Part shown: positions 42,939-50,681 of the stretch, piece by piece
How the letters are laid out: every line of letters starts with the position of its first letter
Position numbering within the stretch: the first letter of the stretch is position 1
Assembly (NCBI GenBank): GCA_902798285.1
Contig: CADBVZ010000034.1
Span: 1-51,956 of the forward strand
Direction: 5' to 3'
DNA: 51,956 bases
From: an uncultured Prevotella sp.
GTDB lineage: Bacteria; Bacteroidota; Bacteroidia; Bacteroidales; Bacteroidaceae
Program-made: the position numbers and the translations under genes
The notes under the pieces: generated by a model
Seen by the model: the letters and a program-made list of their open reading frames with translations, nothing else
The model's database searches: none
What the model was told of the DNA's origin: nothing

Positions 42939-44113
42939 AACAAGAGAAATGGGCCGAAAGGTTGGAAAACCACCTGAAGAACTACCGCGAGGAGCCTCAG
43001 CGCGACTTGTGGGAGGGAATCGATGCTGCACTCGACAAGAAGGCGAGCCAGCATGCCCGTGTTGTAAGCCTGCGTCGTTGGATGGTGGCAGCATCGCTGG
43101 TTGGCGTATTGTCAGGAGGAGCATATTTGTTCTGGAATCATTCTGAGCCCGACGATACCATCGCGCCATCGCCAGCATTAGCGGAGGCATCTGTCCAGAA
43201 CGACATCATAGAGCCAGCCATAACAATCGCCGACAGCTCGCGCACTACTATTAGTAAGCCTGTAAATCGCGCTTACAAGCCTCTGGCTCAGGCTGCGGAG
43301 AAAGAAGAGTTGGATATCGCAGACGTCAAGCCTGAAGTAATGCGGCCCACGTCAGAGCCGGCGAAACAGACGGAAACCGATAAGGAGAAGGTAGAGCAGA
43401 AGAGGCCCCATCATGACTATCTGCCAGAGAGGACGATAGGCCGCAGGCCGCAACCCTCCAGCCGCAGGGTAACAATGAATCTCTATGCATCGTCTGCCTT
43501 AGGCGATTATAATCATCGTAATGGTGTGGAGATGAGTCCGTCGCTGTTGAGCAACTTCGCGATGACCCGTAGTGAAGCGGCCTCTACGCGTGGTGATGTG
43601 GTCTATCTGGTAGGCTATGAAGAAAGGCAGAGTCATGACCACCCCATCTCGTTTGGACTTACCTTGAGCTATCCGCTCGCCAAGAGATTAGCCCTCAGCT
43701 CCGGATTAGTGTACACCAAACTGAACTCCGATTTCCTGACTATCATGCAAAGCAATCAGGTGAGCCGCCATCAGACACTCCATTATATAGGTGTTCCCCT
43801 GAACATTCAGTTCTCATTCTGGCGTTGGCACGGACTTAACACATATCTTTCGGCAGGTGGACTGGCTGAATGGAATGTGAAGGCTACGGCCAATACCGAC
43901 GGAGTGGATCAGGAGATGAAGAAAGACCGCATGCAATGGTCGGTTAATGGCAGCGTCGGCATACAATATGATATCATTCCCCAGTTCGGAATCTACGCAG
44001 AATCAGGCGTCCGCCATTATTTCGATAATGGCAGCAACGTCAGCAATTTCTACAAGGACAAGCCCACCAGCCTCAATCTCCAACTCGGCCTCCGCCTGAA
44101 CTTAGGGAAATAA
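42935..44113 (+). CDS. Dual-membrane-spanning anti-sigma factor (Dma-type), locus 2
   Basis: A 392-aa paralogue of the locus 1 protein. ATG 42935 overlaps the sigma stop as ATGA; an upstream in-frame Met lies inside the sigma gene and is rejected. The cytoplasmic head is MKQEKWAERLENHLKNYREE, the membrane helix is at about 50-67, a charged linker at 68-175, and a beta-barrel at about 178-392 ending LNLQLGLRLNLGK. Shared barrel motifs with locus 1 include SMSxxFxxR-type repeats, QTLHYIGVPxN, LSAGG, GIQYDIIPQFGIY and HYFDNGS. The linkers differ strongly in sequence, as expected for a spacer. Confidence 0.82.
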   Translation: MKQEKWAERLENHLKNYREEPQRDLWEGIDAALDKKASQHARVVSLRRWMVAASLVGVLSGGAYLFWNHSEPDDTIAPSPALAEASVQNDIIEPAITIADSSRTTISKPVNRAYKPLAQAAEKEELDIADVKPEVMRPTSEPAKQTETDKEKVEQKRPHHDYLPERTIGRRPQPSSRRVTMNLYASSALGDYNHRNGVEMSPSLLSNFAMTRSEAASTRGDVVYLVGYEERQSHDHPISFGLTLSYPLAKRLALSSGLVYTKLNSDFLTIMQSNQVSRHQTLHYIGVPLNIQFSFWRWHGLNTYLSAGGLAEWNVKATANTDGVDQEMKKDRMQWSVNGSVGIQYDIIPQFGIYAESGVRHYFDNGSNVSNFYKDKPTSLNLQLGLRLNLGK

Positions 44114-44134
44114 ACTCAATTAAACAACATGGAT

Positions 44135-44629
44135 ATGAAACGAACATTCAAAACTTTAGGTCTTTTCCTGTCGGCCTTCTTCCTGCTGACGGGTTGTAGT
44201 AGCGATGATCATGAAGGAACGACTGATGCTTCGTTATTTCAAGTTAGAAACTTTGCCAACTCAGGCTGCAAGAAGGTTGGTGAGGCAACAACCAGAGGAG
44301 GATATTTCGCAGATTATCCGGAGTACGTTGAATATAAGAGTATGAAAGATGGGTTCTTGTCCCTCAGTCATGTGAACGCTGCTTTCAATTGTGAACCTGG
44401 CGAACTGAAAACTCAGGCAACTATAGAAGATAATGTCATTAAACTCTTAGAAACAGAAGAACACCCAGGAGTCAACTGCATCTGTCCCTATGATCTTTAT
44501 TGCGAAATAGGTCCATTAAATGATGGCAACTATACTATTATCATTTACAATGGTTTTTACGAAAATGGTGAACGCGCCCGTTTCAGCATTACTTATAAGA
44601 ACAACCTTAGCGGCAAGTACGATTTCTGA
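44135..44629 (+). CDS. Lipoprotein with shared leader, after locus 2 anti-sigma
   Basis: A lipoprotein of 164 aa from ATG 44135 (44129 is an in-frame alternative). The leader MKRTFKTLGLFLSAFF and lipobox LTGC are almost identical to those at 47931 and 50682, with only a couple of nucleotide differences to 47931. After the Cys comes SSDDHE, an acidic surface signal. The mature domain has six Cys (NCEPGE, NCICPYDLYC) and an YIE/EYK-like beta-sandwich style, resembling small Bacteroidales lipoproteins of unknown role. It follows the anti-sigma gene by 21 nt with no promoter element of its own, so it is part of the operon. Confidence 0.72.
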   Translation: MKRTFKTLGLFLSAFFLLTGCSSDDHEGTTDASLFQVRNFANSGCKKVGEATTRGGYFADYPEYVEYKSMKDGFLSLSHVNAAFNCEPGELKTQATIEDNVIKLLETEEHPGVNCICPYDLYCEIGPLNDGNYTIIIYNGFYENGERARFSITYKNNLSGKYDF

Positions 44630-44763
44630 ATCCTTGATTGAAAAGATAAGGCAATTCCAAAGAAAAGCGCCATCCAGCAATAGGGTGTTAAATAATCATG
44701 TAAGGCCTACCCACATCATTATACAGAGTGAGTCTTAAAGATTCTTAAATTTCGCACACCCCA

Positions 44764-44792
44764 TGCAAGGTTTTCGTATCTTTGCAGTTATA
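44764..44792 (+). promoter_or_regulatory. ECF-type promoter element P3
   Basis: TGCAAGG (44764-44770), 16 nt, GTTATA (44787-44792), before the lipoprotein at 44816. TATCTTTG is present in the spacer (44777-44784). Confidence 0.7.
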
Positions 44793-44815
44793 ATAGTGTA
44801 CCAATAATAGGGTTT

Positions 44816-46111
44816 ATGAATAGAACTATAAAAATTCTTGGCTTCTGCCTGATAGTGATGATGCTGCTTTCAGCATGTACCAAAGAAGATGACGGCCCTT
44901 CGGCCACATGTCTTTGCGATGTCATTTTTGCAGGAACAGTCAGCAATAAGTTGGCCACCGTGAAGTATAACAAGAAATTGCAGAAATGGTATCTTGTAAG
45001 GCCGGAACGCCAGCAATATGAATTCTTTCATGAGTATTACCCCCAGAATATGGATAAGACTTTTCAGAAGGAGGGACTTGGAGTCAGATTCTCGGGCGAT
45101 GCTTATTATATGAGCATTGAAGGCGATGCTACTACCACAGATGAGGATGATGGTGAGATAGTTAATCGCGCTTGCCTCGATCTGCTTACCATATCAGAGA
45201 CTACCAGTCTGGAACCTCTGGAAGGAGAATGGCGACTTGTGGGATGGCAATACCAAGGCAATTGGTGGCAGGTAGATCCTTATATCGTAGGACCTTACAA
45301 GTTCAGTCTGAAGGTAATTCCCGATTATGATTATATGGTAGCTTCCTCTCTGAATCATCAGTCTGCCAGTTTTATGAAGACCACTCTCGTCGACGATAAG
45401 ATCCTCTTCGACACGTGTTTTCATGAAAAAGGCCTTTCTATTATTGAGGATGCTCAATTCTTCGACAAACACATTGAAGACATCAAGTCATACCAGAGAG
45501 ACGGTTCCCAGCTGAAACTCTACTTTGGTGGTTCAGATTATTTCCTCTATACCAACGACTTTGACGATAATAAGCCGTTTAGCGACGACAGATGGTTTGA
45601 TGGTCCTGACTATCCTTATGTGGCAGAGTTGATAGAAATTGATAATGGTAAGGGAGAAGTAACGATGAAAATCATTGATGTACCCATGTATCCCACTTCG
45701 GGAACATACCCTAGCGTCTATCTCCGTCATCCAGGAGCACAGAGCATCTGCCACTTTAAACTCTCCGATTGGGAAGAGAAGAACATGAAGGCTGGCGATA
45801 GGTTGTTCTGCAATATTACCCGTTTCCAGCAGACGGATGATAATGAGCCCAATCGCACCTATAGTTGCGAGGTGAAGCCTTATAAGAATCAGACGCTCGT
45901 GGAAAATGGAACTGGGTCCATCCGCTATGAAGACCATCTTGGTTGGTATATTCAAACAGACTATCCCAAGACCCGCTATTACCCAATGAAGGGCTTTGCT
46001 GAGGAATTCCAGAAGGAAGGTCTTAATGTCGTATTCTCAGGTAACCGCTATAACACGCAAGAGAATAGTAGCTACTATTTCATCGACCTCACATCAATTA
46101 AAACTCATTAA
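44816..46111 (+). CDS. Three-part lipoprotein with duplicated outer domains
   Basis: A 431-aa lipoprotein. The leader MNRTIKILGFCLIVMMLLSA with Cys21, followed by TKEDDG, belongs to the same leader family in diverged form. Residues about 35-105 (WYLVRPERQQYEFF, FQKEGLGVRFSGDAYY) and about 365-430 (GWYIQTDYPKTRYY, FQKEGLNVVFSGNRYN) are internal repeats. Between them lies a segment starting LEPLEGEWRLVGWQYQGNWW, reminiscent of META/lipocalin-like domains, then a beta-rich stretch. The gene has its own P3 element. The family is not recognised beyond this layout. Confidence 0.72.
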   Translation: MNRTIKILGFCLIVMMLLSACTKEDDGPSATCLCDVIFAGTVSNKLATVKYNKKLQKWYLVRPERQQYEFFHEYYPQNMDKTFQKEGLGVRFSGDAYYMSIEGDATTTDEDDGEIVNRACLDLLTISETTSLEPLEGEWRLVGWQYQGNWWQVDPYIVGPYKFSLKVIPDYDYMVASSLNHQSASFMKTTLVDDKILFDTCFHEKGLSIIEDAQFFDKHIEDIKSYQRDGSQLKLYFGGSDYFLYTNDFDDNKPFSDDRWFDGPDYPYVAELIEIDNGKGEVTMKIIDVPMYPTSGTYPSVYLRHPGAQSICHFKLSDWEEKNMKAGDRLFCNITRFQQTDDNEPNRTYSCEVKPYKNQTLVENGTGSIRYEDHLGWYIQTDYPKTRYYPMKGFAEEFQKEGLNVVFSGNRYNTQENSSYYFIDLTSIKTH

Positions 46112-46133
46112 GCATTAAAAGATGGTTTAAGTC

Positions 46134-46502
46134 ATGAAAGTAATAGGCAGGTATGTTTTGTTATTTTGTTTAATATCATGTACTTCATCATACAATGATA
46201 TAGTTGAGTATATACTGCCCAAAGAATATAATTTCAAAGTACTATCATGTGAGGAGTCGAATATGCTATATTTTGAAGGTGTAGATAATTCTGGCAATAT
46301 TGTTCATCATGATATCCCTGATTATTGGGATATAAAAAGCAACTACGAGATAGGTGATAGTATTATAAAGAAGAAAGGTGAGAAGAATGTTAAGTTGGTA
46401 AAGCCAGACACGACAATAATACTACGCTTGGGAGGAAAAGATGGCTCCCTTTCCCCCGAAGAACAAGATTCAATATACAGAGAGCTGACAAAAAAGAAAT
46501 AG
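46134..46502 (+). CDS. Small AT-rich lipoprotein, unknown function
   Basis: A 122-aa lipoprotein with short signal MKVIGRYVLLFCLIS and Cys16, followed by TSSYND. The mature part is Lys/Asp/Ile-rich and ends in SPEEQDSIYRELTKKK. The codons are clearly more AT-rich than in the flanking operons. No family is recognised. It follows the previous gene by 22 nt and may be co-transcribed with it. Confidence 0.6.
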   Translation: MKVIGRYVLLFCLISCTSSYNDIVEYILPKEYNFKVLSCEESNMLYFEGVDNSGNIVHHDIPDYWDIKSNYEIGDSIIKKKGEKNVKLVKPDTTIILRLGGKDGSLSPEEQDSIYRELTKKK

Positions 46503-46544
46503 TTATTATTCCTTCTCTTCTTACATTTAAAACCAGATGATAAT

Positions 46545-47720
46545 ATGAAAAAACTTGTATTGAAGAAAATGATGATTGTATTGGTGAGTATATTTTACTT
46601 TTCACCAATATCTGCACAAGTGTCTCAGCAGCAGGCAGACAAGTTGGATTCTTTAATAACAAAACTGGTAAATCAGGAACGTTACTCGGATGCAATAGAT
46701 ACCCAGAAGAAGCGTTTGGATATTTTGAAGGAACTGCATGGCGAGACGGATACAACATATATTGAAGGCTTGGTGTTCCTTGGAAAATATTATGCAAGGA
46801 ACCAGCAACTTGACGAAGCTATCAAGACACTTCGCAAGGCAACGTCGTTATACGAAGAAAATATCAGCTCGTCAGATGGCGATTTTGCTTATTACTTAGA
46901 TAATCTCGCTTTTTATCTTAGTGCTGCCCAACAGACAGAAGAGGCAGAGTTGATAGGTAGAAGAGCACTTAGTATTTACGAGAAAAAAGGAAAACTTGAT
47001 GAACATCTTGCTGCTATCCTTTTGCACTTGGCTGAAACTTGCCATGAGAATAAGCGTTATCAAGAAGCTATTCAATTTGAATTACGTTCACTCAGTATTA
47101 TCAAGAAACTGATGGGTGAACATTCTGAGGAGTATATCAACGAACTAGCATATTTGCAGAAGTTCTATGAGTCTGCAGGTGAAAAGGAGAGGGTGGATAA
47201 TATGAAAGAACGCATCGACAAACTTGTTAAAGAACGCAATGAAGGATACGTCGACTTGCCCAAACTCGTAGAGTTCAAAACACCGGAAATATGCCATATG
47301 CATAATAATGATGCTCTTCGCTGTTGTGCCTATTTCCTAACTCACAGGCTGAGTGCTCCAAATATGAATGAGGCAGCGAAGTACATCCTCAATTGGTCGT
47401 ATTCAACTGCTGATGTTCATATTGAAATAAATGAAATGATTGGCCAGTTCCTCACGAATCAGAATGAAATGGCCTATATGATTGCTTATACTGCTGCAAC
47501 ATCTTATTACTGCCTAACGCAGAATCATGAATGGATAGATGAAGAAGGATACGTAAGAGTGATGCATACATTATTAGACTTTTATGATCAGAATAAAGAT
47601 CTTTCTGGCAAAATAGACTCATTAGAAAACTATCTGAAACTAAGGAAGAAAGAGAAACTTGATCAACAGTTATTGAAGGATTATCAAAAACTCCGTGAGT
47701 CTAGTAAGTCTAAAATGTAG
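46545..47720 (+). CDS. Exported tetratricopeptide-repeat protein
   Basis: A 391-aa protein with signal peptide MKKLVLKKMMIVLVSIFYFSPISAQ (cleaved near AQ). TPR-like helix pairs cover about residues 30-230, visible as LVNQERYSDAIDTQKKRLDI, GKYYARNQQLDEAIKTLRKA, and LAETCHENKRYQEAIQFEL. A further alpha-helical domain follows (about 250-390). TPR proteins bind partner proteins, so it may be a periplasmic scaffold. It is AT-rich like its upstream neighbour, and no promoter element of the TGCAAGG type precedes it. Confidence 0.78.
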   Translation: MKKLVLKKMMIVLVSIFYFSPISAQVSQQQADKLDSLITKLVNQERYSDAIDTQKKRLDILKELHGETDTTYIEGLVFLGKYYARNQQLDEAIKTLRKATSLYEENISSSDGDFAYYLDNLAFYLSAAQQTEEAELIGRRALSIYEKKGKLDEHLAAILLHLAETCHENKRYQEAIQFELRSLSIIKKLMGEHSEEYINELAYLQKFYESAGEKERVDNMKERIDKLVKERNEGYVDLPKLVEFKTPEICHMHNNDALRCCAYFLTHRLSAPNMNEAAKYILNWSYSTADVHIEINEMIGQFLTNQNEMAYMIAYTAATSYYCLTQNHEWIDEEGYVRVMHTLLDFYDQNKDLSGKIDSLENYLKLRKKEKLDQQLLKDYQKLRESSKSKM

Positions 47721-47876
47721 AAAGAGTAAGATCATCACGATGATTCTTAATGGCGGATGGTGGATGGTTGTCTGGTTCCCCTGGGTAGGCAGTCACGAGG
47801 TTGATTTCTCAATACAGAATGTCCTCATAGGTTTTATTATTTATTGCAAAACTTTCTTAAATATACGCCCAGTTCA

Positions 47877-47905
47877 TGCAAGGTTTTCGACCCTTCGCAG
47901 TTATA
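47877..47905 (+). promoter_or_regulatory. ECF-type promoter element P4
   Basis: TGCAAGG (47877-47883), 16 nt, GTTATA (47900-47905), before the lipoprotein at 47931. The housekeeping box is replaced by ACCCTTCG, so only the bipartite element remains. Confidence 0.7.
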
Positions 47906-47930
47906 ATAATAAAACCAATAAGATAGTTTT

Positions 47931-48680
47931 ATGAAACGAACATTCAAAACATTAGGTCTTTTCCTGTCGGCCTTCTTCCTGCTGACAGGTTGTAGTAGCG
48001 ATGATGAAGAAAACTACACCGAGGTATGGACAATGTATATAGAGCCTGAATATGTGATAGGTTCTTCATATTGGGGTGCAGAAGCGCCTTTGCAACTCCA
48101 GATGGAAGCCACAAATGATAATGGCGAACGTATTGGAAGGTTTTACCCAGGCGAAATTCAAGGATTTGAATACGAGGAGGGGTATCGCTACAAGGTTGAA
48201 GTATATGCAACTGATAGATTCGCAAAAAGTGGTCAAATCATTATCGATGCTTCGAAGTATTCATTTGTATTGAAGAATGTGTTGAGTAAAGAATACGTAG
48301 GCTACCGTCAAGAAGGAAGACGTGAGGTGACGATGGATCTTAGAATGGTAAAATTCTATAATTCACCCTATTCAACAGAATACCACCATTTCCTAAGTGG
48401 CACCACAACCGACGGTAGCGAGACCATTAATTTCAGCGAACTGGAGATCATTGGCTTGAATACGAGGAATCTTGTTGACTGGAGTACAAATGACGGAAAT
48501 CACACCTACTATCGTTGCCGTATGCGATTGAGCATCACACCCTCCGTACGTCCTGTTTATAGGGAGCACATGCAAAGATACCGTTTCTTAGAGCTCATCA
48601 GTCGCGAACGTTTAGACTCAGACAGCGTAGTCGTTGCCACAAATATGGAAGAAATATTAGAGATGGAGAAGTTATTATAA
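47931..48680 (+). CDS. DUF4377-like lipoprotein with shared leader
   Basis: A 249-aa lipoprotein. The leader MKRTFKTLGLFLSAFF with Cys21 and SSDDEE matches the genes at 44135 and 50682. The mature domain (IEPEYVIGSSYWGA, RFYPGEIQGFEYEEGYRYK, LSKEYVGYRQEGRREVTMDL, CRMRLSITPS) is paralogous to the locus 1 lipoprotein at 40693-41433. It thus joins a locus 1-type mature protein to a locus 2-type leader. Driven by P4. Function unknown. Confidence 0.75.
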   Translation: MKRTFKTLGLFLSAFFLLTGCSSDDEENYTEVWTMYIEPEYVIGSSYWGAEAPLQLQMEATNDNGERIGRFYPGEIQGFEYEEGYRYKVEVYATDRFAKSGQIIIDASKYSFVLKNVLSKEYVGYRQEGRREVTMDLRMVKFYNSPYSTEYHHFLSGTTTDGSETINFSELEIIGLNTRNLVDWSTNDGNHTYYRCRMRLSITPSVRPVYREHMQRYRFLELISRERLDSDSVVVATNMEEILEMEKLL

Positions 48681-48697
48681 TGTCAAGAGCACAATTT

Positions 48698-48799
48698 ATG
48701 CGTAAACTCTCCTTTATCGTTTTATTCCTCTGCATGATTCAAGCCATCCCGTGCAAGGTTTTACCACGTGGACAGTTATATGAATATACCAAACGATGA
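48698..48799 (+). other. Possible 33-codon secreted peptide or leader remnant
   Basis: The ORF MRKLSFIVLFLCMIQAIPCK and onward (33 aa) looks like a signal peptide without a mature domain and spans element P7. It may be a chance reading or the remains of a lipoprotein gene. Confidence 0.3.
48752..48780 (+). promoter_or_regulatory. ECF-type promoter element P7
   Basis: TGCAAGG (48752-48758), 16 nt, GTTATA (48775-48780). The spacer has no TAnnTTTG box. It lies in the direction of, and about 100 nt before, the TonB-like gene. Confidence 0.6.
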
Positions 48800-48817
48800 T
48801 AAAAATCTTCCAACTTA

Positions 48818-48849
48818 TTTGGATGAATGCTTATAATTTCCTATCTTTG
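48818..48849 (+). promoter_or_regulatory. Housekeeping promoter of the TonB-like gene
   Basis: TTTG (48818-48821), 20 nt, TATCTTTG (48842-48849). The promoter shows that translation must start after 48855, not at an upstream in-frame Met. Confidence 0.8.
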
Positions 48850-48874
48850 CGCTGTATTAATGAATGCTGCTATG

Positions 48875-49708
48875 ATGAAAGGAAAATCAATCTGTAAGGT
48901 GCTGAAGACCATCCGTAAACAGGTGGCCGATGCCAATGACATTAAGTACGAGCCGCGAGAGTGTCATCATCAGGGTGACTGTCGTGGTACCTGTCCTGCT
49001 TGTGAGGCAGAAGTGAAGTATATCGAGCAGCAACTGGATCTTCGCAAGCAATTGGGCAAGGCTGTAGCTGTGGTTGGTATCTCTGCAGGACTTGCTGCCT
49101 TGACAGGTTGTAAAAATAAAAATGCGGCTATTATCAATGAGGAGGATAGTTCTTTAACGGTTGGTAAAGCTACCATAGTACCTTCTGAGCATATCGATGG
49201 CGATGTGGAGTATCAATCACCAGTGGATACGGCAATTATAGAGAAAGATCCTTCAAAAATAAAGAAACGTACAGCAGAATTCGCTGTACCAGAAAAAGAA
49301 GACTCATATGTGGAGACCTTAGGAGCAGTGTGTGTCATTGAAGAGCCTGGTCCTGTTATTACAGATCCTGTTATTGCTGATGCTCCGATGGCAAAAATAG
49401 GTGAAACCGTTGATCAAATGCCGTCTTTCCCTGGTGGGGAAAATAAAATGTTGGAATATCTTGAAAGTAATTTGCGTTATCCGGTTTTAGCAGAAGAAAA
49501 TGGCATCCAAGGCAGAGTGGTTGTTTCATTTATCATAGAAAAAGATGGTAGTATCAATGATGTAAAGGTAGAAAAACACATTGAGAAGGTATTTGATAAA
49601 GAATCTGTGCGATTGGTCAAGAATATGCCTAAATGGAATCCTGGTAAGAAAGACGGGAAACCCGTTAGAGTACGACATTCCATTCCTATTATGTTCCGAT
49701 TAAAATGA
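48875..49708 (+). CDS. TonB C-terminal-domain protein with Cys-rich N-terminus
   Basis: An energy-transducer-like protein of 277 aa from ATG 48875 (ATG 48860 and 48872 are alternatives). It begins MKGKSICKVLKTIRKQ, and CHHQGDCRGTCPACEAEV supplies a zinc-ribbon-like Cys/His set (about residues 29-46). One helix (about 60-80), a Lys/Glu/Pro-rich periplasmic spacer and a C-terminal TonB domain (about 185-277, FPGGENKMLEYLESNLRYP, GRVVVSFIIEKDGSI) follow. It would link the inner membrane to outer-membrane transporters. It is coupled by ATGA to a radical SAM gene. Confidence 0.85.
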   Translation: MKGKSICKVLKTIRKQVADANDIKYEPRECHHQGDCRGTCPACEAEVKYIEQQLDLRKQLGKAVAVVGISAGLAALTGCKNKNAAIINEEDSSLTVGKATIVPSEHIDGDVEYQSPVDTAIIEKDPSKIKKRTAEFAVPEKEDSYVETLGAVCVIEEPGPVITDPVIADAPMAKIGETVDQMPSFPGGENKMLEYLESNLRYPVLAEENGIQGRVVVSFIIEKDGSINDVKVEKHIEKVFDKESVRLVKNMPKWNPGKKDGKPVRVRHSIPIMFRLK

Positions 49709-50316
49709 AAACGCCATTGATAGGCATATGCCGACATCGGCTGGCAACTGATGGCCAGGGGGTAACTACACTCGTGGCATTCCACGGTTGTCCGCTGCGC
49801 TGTAAGTATTGTCTGAATGAGCAATGTCTTAGGCCAGACGGCGTGTGGCGGCAGATGGATGCGCTGGATATTATGAACGAGGTAATGGTAGACGACCTCT
49901 ACTTCAAGGCCACTAACGGAGGCATTACCTTTGGTGGGGGCGAGCCGCTTTTAAGAAGCGATGATATCGTGAGCTTCTGTAAACTGATGCCCCAAGAATG
50001 GCGAATTACCATCGAAACATCCCTAAACGCAGACCGCAAGCATCTGGAAGCTGTGGCCCCTTACATCGATCATTATTTTATTGATGTAAAAGATATGAAT
50101 TCCCAAATCTATCGCAGTTATACCTCCATTGACAATCGTCAGGTAATAGACAATCTTCATTGGTTGGCTGCTCATGAGGACACTCAGAAGATAACCATTC
50201 GCCTGCCACTTATTCCTGACTACAATACAGAAGCCGATATTAACAAGAGTCGCAAACAGTTAGAAGCAATGGGGTTCACAAATTTCGATTGCTTTAGCTA
50301 TAAGGTCCTACCTTAA
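49705..50316 (+). CDS. Radical SAM protein (glycyl-radical-activase-like)
   Basis: A 203-aa radical SAM protein. CPLRCKYC (about residues 29-36) is the CxxxCxxC cluster motif, and GGGEPLL binds SAM. Length and layout match activating enzymes of the NrdG/PflA superfamily, but there is no extra ferredoxin domain. The substrate is uncertain; no glycyl-radical enzyme is in the window. It is coupled to the TonB-like gene by an ATGA overlap, which is a shared Bacteroidales pairing in my memory but of unknown meaning. Confidence 0.8.
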   Translation: MKTPLIGICRHRLATDGQGVTTLVAFHGCPLRCKYCLNEQCLRPDGVWRQMDALDIMNEVMVDDLYFKATNGGITFGGGEPLLRSDDIVSFCKLMPQEWRITIETSLNADRKHLEAVAPYIDHYFIDVKDMNSQIYRSYTSIDNRQVIDNLHWLAAHEDTQKITIRLPLIPDYNTEADINKSRKQLEAMGFTNFDCFSYKVLP

Positions 50317-50332
50317 GGAGGATAATAAACAC

Positions 50333-50361
50333 GAGCGCCATCTGCTCTATGGATGGCGCTC
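50333..50361. terminator. Hairpin after the radical SAM gene
   Basis: GAGCGCCATC (50333-50342) and GATGGCGCTC (50352-50361) form a perfect 10-bp stem with a 9-nt loop. No strong T-run follows on the plus strand. Confidence 0.7.
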
Positions 50362-50414
50362 TAATGGAATTACTATTACCGTGTTCATCATGGCCCTATT
50401 TTCTAACTACATTA

Positions 50415-50483
50415 CTAATCATCAGATGGCCAGTAAAAGATGGCTCTTAGAAAGATTGCTACAGATTTAATCGTTCTTCTCAT
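50415..50483 (-). pseudogene. Lipoprotein leader remnant (22 codons)
   Basis: On the minus strand, element P6 is followed by a short ORF starting MRRTIKSVAIFLRAIF and ending PSDD before a stop. It is a decayed copy of the leader MKRTIKTLGLFLSALF seen at 50682, with the lipobox lost. No mature domain remains downstream. Confidence 0.65.
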
Positions 50484-50502
50484 TTTCTATGCTTTTTACT
50501 AT

Positions 50503-50531
50503 TATAACTGCGATAGATAGAAAACCTTGCA
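50503..50531 (-). promoter_or_regulatory. ECF-type promoter element P6
   Basis: On the minus strand TGCAAGG (50525-50531), 16 nt, GTTATA (50503-50508). The housekeeping box is absent. It precedes only the leader remnant. Confidence 0.65.
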
Positions 50532-50627
50532 CGAGTTTCCTAATAATTAACACAGATTAACGAATCGCCTAGCAAAAGGAAAGCATTCAGCCAATTGCAA
50601 AATAATCTTAAATTTACACCCAGTTCA

Positions 50628-50656
50628 TGCAAGGATTTCGTATCTTTGCAGTTATA
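50628..50656 (+). promoter_or_regulatory. ECF-type promoter element P5
   Basis: TGCAAGG (50628-50634), 16 nt, GTTATA (50651-50656), with TATCTTTG in the spacer (50641-50648). Upstream and downstream sequence is nearly identical to P4. Confidence 0.72.
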
Positions 50657-50681
50657 ATAATAAAACCAATAAGATAGTTTT

